This document shows, in pieces, positions 1-5,530 of a stretch of DNA of 8,761 nucleotides. The notes under the pieces are model-generated. The model saw only the letters and a program-made list of their open reading frames with translations. It was not told the origin of the DNA and did not search any database. The stretch covers positions 1-8,761 of the forward strand of contig JAIRYU010000045.1 of NCBI GenBank assembly GCA_031267545.1, given 5' to 3'. Positions within the stretch are counted from its first letter, which is position 1; the number at the start of each line of letters is the position of its first letter. Position numbers and translations under genes: made by a program. Origin of the DNA: Holosporales bacterium. GTDB lineage: Bacteria; Pseudomonadota; Alphaproteobacteria; RUG11792.

Positions 1-338
1 CTAAAACTCGATTTCAGGTCGGACAGACAAGCATATTTAAGAACATCCGGACCATAGCGCTGTAGACCGGCAACGTGAGAATCAACAACCGCAATGACTC
101 GATACCCATTATCATTTAGCGTATCGAAGTGCTCTTGCCCTTGCTTTCCAGCTGCTCCAACAATGATTATTCTGCGCATTCCTTCTCGCGCCGACGCCGC
201 CATACACTGGTTCGTAACAATGGTAATCACAGCTATTATACAGGAAAACAAATGCCTTTTTACTTTCCTTGCAAACGAGCGCGCATCCGTCGTCTCTAGT
301 AGCGCGATTCTCACAAACTTCAACGCTCCATTTCCCAT
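1..338 (-). CDS. Gfo/Idh/MocA-type NAD(P)-binding oxidoreductase, N-terminal part, cut by the window edge
   Basis: This minus-strand frame is open from a TAA at 384-386 to base 1 and continues beyond the window. From Met54 (ATG at 179) it reads as a Rossmann-fold start: a beta strand RRIIIV, the dinucleotide loop GAAGKQGQEH, a helix, then a second strand VIAVVD ending in the acidic residue expected to bind the ribose of NAD(P), and YACLSDLKSSF, like the third strand and helix of Gfo/Idh/MocA enzymes. The substrate cannot be told. Three starts are possible: ATG 338, ATG 203 and ATG 179. ATG 179 fits the family and has GAG five bases upstream. ATG 338 fits a promoter-like element at 371-399 and adds a basic stretch (KVKRH) plus a hydrophobic run (FSCIIAVITIVTNQC) ending MAASA, like a signal or anchor. 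I give the longest form; the gene is likely real, its start is uncertain. Confidence 0.65.
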   Translation of the reverse strand, partial: MGNGALKFVRIALLETTDARSFARKVKRHLFSCIIAVITIVTNQCMAASAREGMRRIIIVGAAGKQGQEHFDTLNDNGYRVIAVVDSHVAGLQRYGPDVLKYACLSDLKSSF

Positions 339-370
339 CTTTTTACCCGCCAACTTCAATCTCGAAGGGC

Positions 371-399
371 ATCGTACCTTAGTTTATGTAGCGTGGCAA
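371..399 (-). promoter_or_regulatory. Candidate sigma70 promoter for the left-edge oxidoreductase gene
   Basis: Read on the minus strand, TTGCCA (399-394, five of six matches to TTGACA) is followed after 17 bases by TACGAT (376-371, four of six matches to TATAAT). Transcription would start near 364, about 26 bases before the ATG at 338. This is a pattern match only. Confidence 0.3.
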
Positions 400-505
400 T
401 CCCGTAACTGGTAGTAATTCATATGATCTGAGACAGATTATTGAGCGCATGGCTGCTCATAAATTCTAAATGGTCTATTCAACATTCCGCAAACGCCATC
501 CTTCC

Positions 506-523
506 ACGCTAATAATTTAGCGT
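506..523. promoter_or_regulatory. Perfect inverted repeat, possible operator
   Basis: ACGCTAA (506-512), TAAT (513-516), TTAGCGT (517-523) form a perfect dyad with 7-bp arms and a 4-base spacer. It lies between two divergent genes, about 70 bases upstream of the candidate promoter of the CYTH-like gene, and no T-run follows it, so a binding site fits better than a terminator. The regulator is unknown. Confidence 0.35.
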
Positions 524-589
524 ATCATCGCGGTCCGAAACAACATGAGCGTATACAAAACAGTTCGCAAGAGATACAATGCGAGTCCG

Positions 590-618
590 TTGAATGTGTG
601 GATCGGCGTTCTCATAGA
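590..618 (+). promoter_or_regulatory. Candidate promoter for the CYTH-like gene
   Basis: TTGAAT (590-595) and CATAGA (613-618) are separated by 17 bases and lie 29 bases upstream of the ATG at 648. Each hexamer is a moderate match (four and three of six), so the spacing and position are the main support. Confidence 0.25.
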
Positions 619-647
619 GTGGCGCCGTTTCTAGTTTTGAGGTAGGT

Positions 648-1448
648 ATGAATGAGAAACTTGTTAGGCTGATGGTGGCAGCCTGTTGCTGCATCATGAC
701 CATGGATGGTTGTTGCATGGCGGCTGAGGAACCCGGACGGCATGATTTTCCAGAGCTTGTGGGTATGAGTCGACGAGTGACGGACGATACGTTGGTTATT
801 GTAGGCGGCAAGCAAGTCATTGAGGTGGAAGGCCAGGCGCGATTGAGAGACGAGAAAGAAGCGGAAGATGCGCGACTTAGAGTCGGGCAGCTCAGTGATT
901 CGAATTACAAAGTTAGTGAGCCGCGCGATAAGAGAAATGTTGACACATACTGTTTAGACGATGACTTAACTCGGTTTGGAGCTAGAGTTCGTAATCGGAA
1001 TGGATCGCTCGAAGGAAAGATTCCCCTAATTCTGTTAGGGGCGCCGCAGGCAATTGCAATATCTGCCGAGTATCAGTTAAGGGATGATGCGCAGCGGCTA
1101 GCTGTCGCGGATGCGGAGATGTTCACAGTAATTACAAGCAGAACTGCGTACGTAGTTGCTACGCCAACAGGAGCGGCGCTTGAGATAGTAATAGATAAAA
1201 CGACTACCTCGGGAGAGAATGTATTCCGAACTATCGAAATAGAATATAAAGGGGAGACGGATGGATCGTCTGTCCGTCCTACTATGGCCAGAGCTATAGA
1301 TGAAGTTGGTAATGCGGCGAGGTTGCTCGAATTACCAAATGAATTAGCAGAGCCAAAGCTGCTTAGAGCTCTTAGGGCTGACGGACATCAGTCTGCGTCA
1401 TTATACGGAGCTGGCAGTGTGGATTCCATACCCGCATCTGACGGCTAG
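648..1448 (+). CDS. Putative exported CYTH-domain (triphosphate tunnel) protein, 266 aa
   Basis: The start is well placed: GAGG at 639-642 lies five bases before the ATG. Residues 1-26 look like a signal peptide: charged K4 and R7, a hydrophobic cysteine-rich core (LMVAACCCIM), and MAA before EEPG as a possible signal peptidase I site. From about residue 57 the pattern resembles the CYTH/triphosphate tunnel fold: an opening strand IEVEGQARL in the place of ExExK, VDTYCLDDDLTRFGARVR like the usual DTYYDT..L...G..LRVR, SRTAYVV, LEIVIDK and the closing acidic strand RTIEIEYKGE. The family includes inorganic triphosphatases, thiamine triphosphatases and class IV adenylate cyclases that bind the triphosphate in a basic tunnel. 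The lysine of ExExK is Gln here, so activity is doubtful. CYTH enzymes are usually cytoplasmic, so a leader would be unusual. The assignment rests on motif reading; otherwise it is a hypothetical exported protein. It ends two bases from lipB, which converges on it. Confidence 0.6.
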   Translation: MNEKLVRLMVAACCCIMTMDGCCMAAEEPGRHDFPELVGMSRRVTDDTLVIVGGKQVIEVEGQARLRDEKEAEDARLRVGQLSDSNYKVSEPRDKRNVDTYCLDDDLTRFGARVRNRNGSLEGKIPLILLGAPQAIAISAEYQLRDDAQRLAVADAEMFTVITSRTAYVVATPTGAALEIVIDKTTTSGENVFRTIEIEYKGETDGSSVRPTMARAIDEVGNAARLLELPNELAEPKLLRALRADGHQSASLYGAGSVDSIPASDG

Positions 1449-1450
1449 TT

Positions 1451-2077
1451 TCAATTAGTATTGTGTAAGGCAGCGGGGACAGTTTCGATGAATGCCGATT
1501 TTATATCGTCGACATTCGCGGTCTTTCCCCCGGTTACCTCGCTGACGGACGTAACGGAAAGACCGGTTATTCCGCATGGGGTTATGGAGTTAAACATCGA
1601 CAGGTCGTTCGATACGTTGAGGCAAACGCCATGGCTTGACACTCCGTTCCTAACGCATACCCCAACAAACCCTATCTTCGAATCGCGTATCCACACTCCA
1701 ATTCCTCTATCCGATGCGCGCGCGTCTATGTGAAACATCTTCAAAACGTCAATCATCCAGCGTTCCAACATACTTACGTAATTTGAAATGTTAAGATTAC
1801 GTTTCCTGAGATTAATGATTGGATATACTACAATCTGTCCCTCGGCGTGAACAGTAACCCTTCCTCCGCGATTGGGATAGTACACCGGATGGCGCGGCGG
1901 TTCTAAAAAGTCTTCCTCCGCGAAACTCTTTCCAGCGGAATACATGGCCTCGTGCTCGGTAATAAATACGAGTTCAGCACCTCCGTTCACAACTGCATCA
2001 TGCGCAATTTGCATGTCTAGCATGGCGATGGAATATTTGGACAATCCGTAATCTATGAACTTAATCGGCGTCGTCAT
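1451..2077 (-). CDS. lipB: Octanoyl-[acyl-carrier-protein]:protein N-octanoyltransferase LipB
   Basis: LipB moves the octanoyl group from acyl carrier protein onto lipoyl domains of the 2-oxoacid dehydrogenases and the glycine cleavage system; lipoyl synthase then inserts sulfur. The 208 residues match the usual length. Family signatures appear in order: NRGGRVTVHAEGQIVVYPI at 69-87 (normally RGGxxTxHGPGQ), GVWI followed by the catalytic Lys134 in DSKIGFVGV, SHGVCLNV at 148-155, and the catalytic Cys168 in TPCGI. The GPGQ turn is AEGQ here, a change close to the active site, but both catalytic residues and the active-site His77 are kept, so I expect a working enzyme. The ATG lies four bases after the nuoM stop, so the two are probably co-transcribed and translated in sequence. 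No clear Shine-Dalgarno precedes it. Confidence 0.93.
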   Translation of the reverse strand: MTTPIKFIDYGLSKYSIAMLDMQIAHDAVVNGGAELVFITEHEAMYSAGKSFAEEDFLEPPRHPVYYPNRGGRVTVHAEGQIVVYPIINLRKRNLNISNYVSMLERWMIDVLKMFHIDARASDRGIGVWIRDSKIGFVGVCVRNGVSSHGVCLNVSNDLSMFNSITPCGITGLSVTSVSEVTGGKTANVDDIKSAFIETVPAALHNTN

Positions 2078-2081
2078 TCAA

Positions 2082-3527
2082 TTAAAACATCTTGAAAATT
2101 AAATTAGGATAGATTCCTAAGATAACTGCTATGGCCATGAGTGAAAGTATAACAAATTTTTGAGCGTTCAATACGCTGTAGTTCGTGCATTTATCATAAC
2201 TCTCCTGTTCTACTTTCCCGCTGAAACATACGTGATAAATGTGGATCGCGTAAATCGATGATATGAGGATACTAGCTAACGCGACGACTACGCTGACTAC
2301 AGACACACGCCATGCGGCATATACGGAAATTACCTCGCATATGAAGTTGCATGAAGATGGAATTGCCGCCAATAGTAGGAACGCGGCCATGGCCACTCGT
2401 TTTGTGAACGTCGGAATTGTATTCATACTCCGTAACTCCGAGATCAATCTGGTCCCGCGCGATGTTTTTACCATGTCAGTCACAAAGAATAAAATGGTTG
2501 TCAGGACGCTGTGCTGCGCAATTGCGAAAATAAAATACTCTCGACCAAGGTTCCCGAGAACAATCATTAAATACATGTTTAAATGGATTATTGAGAAGTA
2601 TGCGAATACGCGCTTGATGTCATCCTGAAAAATGAGTTGCGATAACGCGCATATAATGCTGGCAATAGATATGCTCGATATGGCTACGGTATTTGCGATT
2701 AACTCATTTAGAAAGAGCGGCTCGACAAAACGTACGATTAGTAATGAAGCGAATTTCAACGAGATGGCTGCGAGCATTACTGAGCATACGGTTTGCGATT
2801 TTACATGCGCAACGGGCAACCAATTATAAAACGGCCAAACTGGCATTTTTATCGCAATCCCTATTGATAAGATCCAGAATGCAATATGGTTTTTTATTCC
2901 CGCTTTATATATCTCATGTATGTTGGAGGTATGCGCTTCCGAGCATATCATTATTAGGGCAACCAGCGCTAGAAATGCGCTCGAGATTGTGTATATTAAA
3001 AATTTGAAGATCGCATATGGAGTGTGATTTTTGTCAATCGACATCATGACGTACATCGGAATCGTAGCCGCTTCCATAAATATGAATAGCAAAAATGCGT
3101 CGGCGGCATAGAATGCAGCTATAGCGAACGCTTCAAAAAAGAAAATCATGGCGCGCCGTATCTTCGCCGTTACGTCATCTTCTTTGAAGATCCACAGCAT
3201 GCACATCAAACATACGATGCAGATAATTGGCACAAACACAGCGGAAAAGCCATCTACCGTCACCCACCTTTCACACGCCTCTGATAGGTTGATTTTCTCG
3301 GCGTATTTGCCGCCGTTTACAAGATTGTGTAAACGCGACGTCGTAAGAGCCAAACACAGCGTACAACATGACGTCCATATTGATACGGTTTTGACGTTTG
3401 TAGATCCGCTATCACTATTCATCCCCATCACAAAAAATCCACCCACAAGCGGTAAGAGCGCGACTAACAAAGCTATGGGGGATTCGATCATAGTTACTGT
3501 ATATATCGGACTCGTCACCGGTATCAT
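2082..3527 (-). CDS. nuoM: NADH-quinone oxidoreductase subunit M (NuoM/ND4 type proton-pumping subunit)
   Basis: NuoM is one of three antiporter-like subunits of the membrane arm of respiratory complex I. The 481 residues are almost entirely hydrophobic, with about 14 membrane segments. Residues of the proton pathway are visible: Glu152 in FIFMEAATIPMY, Lys227 in IKMPVWPFYNWLP, Lys258 in ISLKFA, and Glu398 in NFICEV, matching E. coli E144, K234, K265 and E407. The FxEAxxIPM signature favours NuoM over the related MrpD/MnhD antiporter subunits. It is divergent: the normal WLPDAH is WLPVAH, and SHG is QHS near residue 339. Start: ATG 3527 gives 12 extra residues ahead of a more NuoM-like MIESPIALLVALLPL at ATG 3491; neither has a good Shine-Dalgarno. 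No other nuo gene is in the window; the downstream partner is lipB. A NuoM-like antiporter paralogue remains possible. Confidence 0.85.
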   Translation of the reverse strand: MIPVTSPIYTVTMIESPIALLVALLPLVGGFFVMGMNSDSGSTNVKTVSIWTSCCTLCLALTTSRLHNLVNGGKYAEKINLSEACERWVTVDGFSAVFVPIICIVCLMCMLWIFKEDDVTAKIRRAMIFFFEAFAIAAFYAADAFLLFIFMEAATIPMYVMMSIDKNHTPYAIFKFLIYTISSAFLALVALIMICSEAHTSNIHEIYKAGIKNHIAFWILSIGIAIKMPVWPFYNWLPVAHVKSQTVCSVMLAAISLKFASLLIVRFVEPLFLNELIANTVAISSISIASIICALSQLIFQDDIKRVFAYFSIIHLNMYLMIVLGNLGREYFIFAIAQHSVLTTILFFVTDMVKTSRGTRLISELRSMNTIPTFTKRVAMAAFLLLAAIPSSCNFICEVISVYAAWRVSVVSVVVALASILISSIYAIHIYHVCFSGKVEQESYDKCTNYSVLNAQKFVILSLMAIAVILGIYPNLIFKMF

Positions 3528-3566
3528 ACCTATATCGAATCGCCAACGGCAAGGATATGGTGTAAA

Positions 3567-4229
3567 ATGGAGCGGATCTTGCGGATGATGTACGAGGTTG
3601 ATGTGGACGTGTTGCCACTATGTATAGCGGGATATCTAGTTGGCTCAATTCCAACCGGATTTCTAATATTGAAATACAGACGCGGCATAGATATACGAGA
3701 CGTTGGGTCGCATAGCACCGGGGCTACGAACGTACTGCGGACGTGCGATAGGAGATATGCGCTTGCCACTCTCGCAATAGACGCTCTGAAGGGCATAATT
3801 TTTGCGGCGGTATCTGCGAGGGTTTCTAGTAGTAGTTTTGTTTTGCTGGCTATGTTCTTGTGCATCATAGGGCATGTATACCCGGTGTGGCTTAAGTTTC
3901 GCGGCGGGAAAGGCGTTTCCACCGCCGCTGGAATTTTTCTTGTGTTGGAACCTTGCCTAGCGGTCGTGTCGATTATTGTTTGGGCACTCGTGGCAAAATT
4001 AGTGAAGGTATCGTCAATCGCATCGATATCGTTTGCGCTCTCATTTGCCGGGTTGGTGGCGTATTTCAATCACCTTGGAACCACTACAACCTCAATGCTG
4101 ATATTCACTATGTTCGTTCTGACGTTACTACTCATAACTCATTTTGATAATGTGATGAGGCTGTTGAAGCGCGAAGAGTCTACGGTTACAGAAAAAACGA
4201 AGTCATCCAAGCGATGCAAAGATGTATGA
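3567..4229 (+). CDS. plsY: Acyl-phosphate:glycerol-3-phosphate acyltransferase PlsY
   Basis: PlsY is a membrane enzyme that transfers an acyl chain from acyl-phosphate to sn-glycerol-3-phosphate, the first step of phosphatidic acid synthesis. The three family motifs are present: YLVGSIPTG at 23-31 followed by DIRDVGSHSTGATNVLR (42-58), IGHVYPVWLKFRGGKGVSTA (101-120) holding the glycine-rich phosphate-binding loop, and HFDNVMRLLKREES near 191-204, the equivalent of HRxNIxRLLxGxE. The usual GSGNxGATN reads GSHSTGATN here. About five hydrophobic segments fit the known topology, and 220 residues is near normal. AAGGA at 3551-3555 may serve ATG 3567, but the family normally starts just before the first membrane segment, so the ATGs at 3585/3588 are good alternatives. 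It is divergent from nuoM with a 39-bp gap. Its 3' end overlaps dgkA on the other strand by 44 bp, covering only a charged, unconserved tail. Confidence 0.93.
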   Translation: MERILRMMYEVDVDVLPLCIAGYLVGSIPTGFLILKYRRGIDIRDVGSHSTGATNVLRTCDRRYALATLAIDALKGIIFAAVSARVSSSSFVLLAMFLCIIGHVYPVWLKFRGGKGVSTAAGIFLVLEPCLAVVSIIVWALVAKLVKVSSIASISFALSFAGLVAYFNHLGTTTTSMLIFTMFVLTLLLITHFDNVMRLLKREESTVTEKTKSSKRCKDV

Positions 4230-4542
4230 TCGATATTAAAACTGCTGCGCTTCCAATGTCCTTTGCCTTTTTCGACAGAGGATGTCGCTCAAGTCCGATC
4301 CTGTCTATCGTAGTCTCAATGGCGGAGTTCACAGCTTCCATAAGCAGTACCAGAAAATATGATGCGAAGATGTAGAGCAACATAAATACGGATGATGATC
4401 TGAACAACTCAACTGCTATCAGGACGAGGCCAACGTACAGCTCCTGCCGAAACGCTCTTTCCGAAATCAAAAATCTAATACCGCTTACTGAGTTTAAAAG
4501 CGCATCCCGCCATCCCAATCTGAATGACATTAAAATTGCCAT
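4186..4542 (-). CDS. dgkA: Diacylglycerol kinase (prokaryotic, integral membrane, DgkA family)
   Basis: This small membrane kinase phosphorylates diacylglycerol to phosphatidic acid, feeding it back into phospholipid synthesis. The 118 residues have the family's make-up: an amphipathic N-terminal part with NSVSGIRFLISERAFRQE (17-34), three membrane segments (about 36-50, 52-70, 97-114), and the active-site stretch MEAVNSAIETTIDR (68-81) with Glu69, Asn72 and Glu76, then KKAKDIGSAA with Lys94 and Asp95. These fall at the same positions as in the E. coli enzyme, which supports the start at 4542. A second ATG at 4530 would remove four residues. Its C-terminal end overlaps plsY on the opposite strand; both genes act on phosphatidic acid supply, though convergent transcription means they are not an operon. 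A good promoter-like element lies just upstream on the minus strand. Confidence 0.93.
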   Translation of the reverse strand: MAILMSFRLGWRDALLNSVSGIRFLISERAFRQELYVGLVLIAVELFRSSSVFMLLYIFASYFLVLLMEAVNSAIETTIDRIGLERHPLSKKAKDIGSAAVLISIIHLCIAWMTSFFL

Positions 4543-4544
4543 AA

Positions 4545-4575
4545 TTGACTTAACAAACCTACGCCAGAATATATC
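4545..4575 (+). promoter_or_regulatory. Candidate dapA promoter
   Basis: TTGACT (4545-4550, five of six matches) is followed by AATATA (4568-4573, 17-base spacing) or TATATC (4570-4575, 19-base spacing). The element overlaps the dgkA promoter on the other strand. The leader to the dapA ATG would be roughly 85 bases and contains a small hairpin at 4622-4635 (TAGAC-TGCG-GTCTA). Confidence 0.3.
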
Positions 4576-4597
4576 AGCGACTGATAAACGAAATCAA
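4568..4597 (-). promoter_or_regulatory. Candidate dgkA promoter
   Basis: On the minus strand TTGATT (4597-4592, four of six) and TATATT (4573-4568, five of six) are separated by 18 bases. Transcription would begin near 4561, about 20 bases before the dgkA ATG at 4542. Confidence 0.4.
4572..4586. promoter_or_regulatory. Dyad inside the divergent dgkA/dapA promoter region
   Basis: TATCAG-CGA-CTGATA is a perfect inverted repeat with 6-bp arms and a 3-base spacer. It overlaps both candidate -10 elements and lies between the dgkA -10 and -35, where a repressor could act on both genes. With arms this short, chance is possible. Confidence 0.25.
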
Positions 4598-4666
4598 TTG
4601 CGAACATCCCGAGGTAGCATGTAGACTGCGGTCTATAGCGTCAGCGTCTATCTCTGAAATTGCATT

Positions 4667-5530
4667 ATGTTCAAAGGTTCAATAGTTGCTCTAGTAACTC
4701 CGTTTCGTTCCGGTAAGTTAGATCTGGATTCGCTTGAAAAGCTCGTCAATTGGCACATTGAATCGGGAACCGACGGAATTGTCGTGTGTGGCTCTACTGG
4801 CGAAGGCATGTTATTGTCAGATGATGAAAGGATTTCCGTTATCTCGACGGCCGTAGATGTCGCTGCCAAAAAAATTCCAGTTATTGCAGGGTGCAGTACC
4901 TGCTGTACAGCAGAAGCAGTGAGGCAAGTTACTCAGTCTGAACGCCTGATGGCAGACGGAGCCCTTGTGGTGGCTCCGTATTACGTTAAGCCAACTCAGA
5001 GCGGGATTATCGAACATTTTAAGGTTGTGATGGAAAGCTGTTCTCTGCCTATTATCGTTTATAACAATCCTGGTAGATGTTCGGTTGGCATAGAGGTAGA
5101 CACCATTGTCGAGATTGCAAAATTTGGTCAGATTGCGCTCAAAGATTCAGATACAGATCTTGCCAGAATTACTAGACTAAAGTCCATAATACCGCATGTG
5201 TCGATGTTGTCCGGCGATGATGCAACGCTGATAGGGTACCTGGCGCATGGCGGAGACGGCTGTATATCGGTCACGGCAAACGTGAAACCGACCCGTGTGA
5301 AACAGTTAGTAACCGCCTGGAAAATGATGGATATATCCGCAGCGCATAAAATTAACTCAGAATTGTCCCACATGAACGAAGCGCTATTTATCGAATCAAA
5401 CCCCATTCCAGTGAAGTACATTCTTTCACAGATGGGGATGATACAGAACGAACTACGCTCCCCGCTACTGCCGGCTTCTCTATCAGCCATTCAAAAGATT
5501 AACGCGGCGACGCGCAGAATTAAGAACTAG
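4667..5530 (+). CDS. dapA: 4-hydroxy-tetrahydrodipicolinate synthase DapA
   Basis: DapA condenses pyruvate with aspartate semialdehyde, the entry step to meso-diaminopimelate (peptidoglycan) and lysine. The 287 residues align along the whole (beta/alpha)8 barrel at the family's usual length. Visible active-site elements are CGSTGE at 41-46 (normally GTTGE, so the first Thr is Ser), APYYVKP with the catalytic tyrosine at 105-106, VYNNPGR with Tyr132 and Arg137, the Schiff-base Lys159 in ALKDSDTDL, and GCISVTANV at 198-206. The conservative Thr-to-Ser change should be tolerated. No strong Shine-Dalgarno precedes the ATG, but it lies directly before the first barrel strand, as usual. The stop TAG shares the palindrome CTAG with the stop of the convergent IscU-IscA gene. 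Related aldolases of the family (N-acetylneuraminate lyase and others) are less likely given the synthase-like motifs. Confidence 0.93.
   Translation: MFKGSIVALVTPFRSGKLDLDSLEKLVNWHIESGTDGIVVCGSTGEGMLLSDDERISVISTAVDVAAKKIPVIAGCSTCCTAEAVRQVTQSERLMADGALVVAPYYVKPTQSGIIEHFKVVMESCSLPIIVYNNPGRCSVGIEVDTIVEIAKFGQIALKDSDTDLARITRLKSIIPHVSMLSGDDATLIGYLAHGGDGCISVTANVKPTRVKQLVTAWKMMDISAAHKINSELSHMNEALFIESNPIPVKYILSQMGMIQNELRSPLLPASLSAIQKINAATRRIKN

Larger units (their letters stand above)
339..647. other. Divergent intergenic region without a supported gene
   Basis: About 300 bp separate the divergent oxidoreductase and CYTH-like genes. I see no tRNA or RNA-gene fold and no convincing small ORF. It holds one promoter-like element for each side, a perfect 7-bp dyad at 506-523, and a smaller inverted repeat ATCTG-AGA-CAGAT at 426-438. 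Its base composition resembles the surrounding genes. Confidence 0.6.

Noticed and set aside
115..126. The 12-mer ATTTAGCGTATC also occurs at 516-527, suggesting a repeated operator
   Set aside because: One copy is inside a coding sequence and only one belongs to a dyad; about two chance 12-mer repeats are expected in a window this size.
94..414. 106-residue plus-strand open frame at the left edge
   Set aside because: It is antisense to the Rossmann-fold oxidoreductase start, which has a recognisable motif; the plus-strand frame has none and no ribosome binding site.
339..647. A tRNA or small RNA in the left intergenic region
   Set aside because: No cloverleaf, T-arm consensus or strong terminator-flanked fold could be found by eye.
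509..820. 103-residue minus-strand frame over the CYTH-like gene start
   Set aside because: It resembles no family and is antisense to a gene with a good ribosome binding site and signal peptide.
3530..4069. 179-residue open frame on the minus strand
   Set aside because: It lies wholly antisense to plsY, whose three motifs are clear, and its own sequence shows no family pattern or membrane segments.
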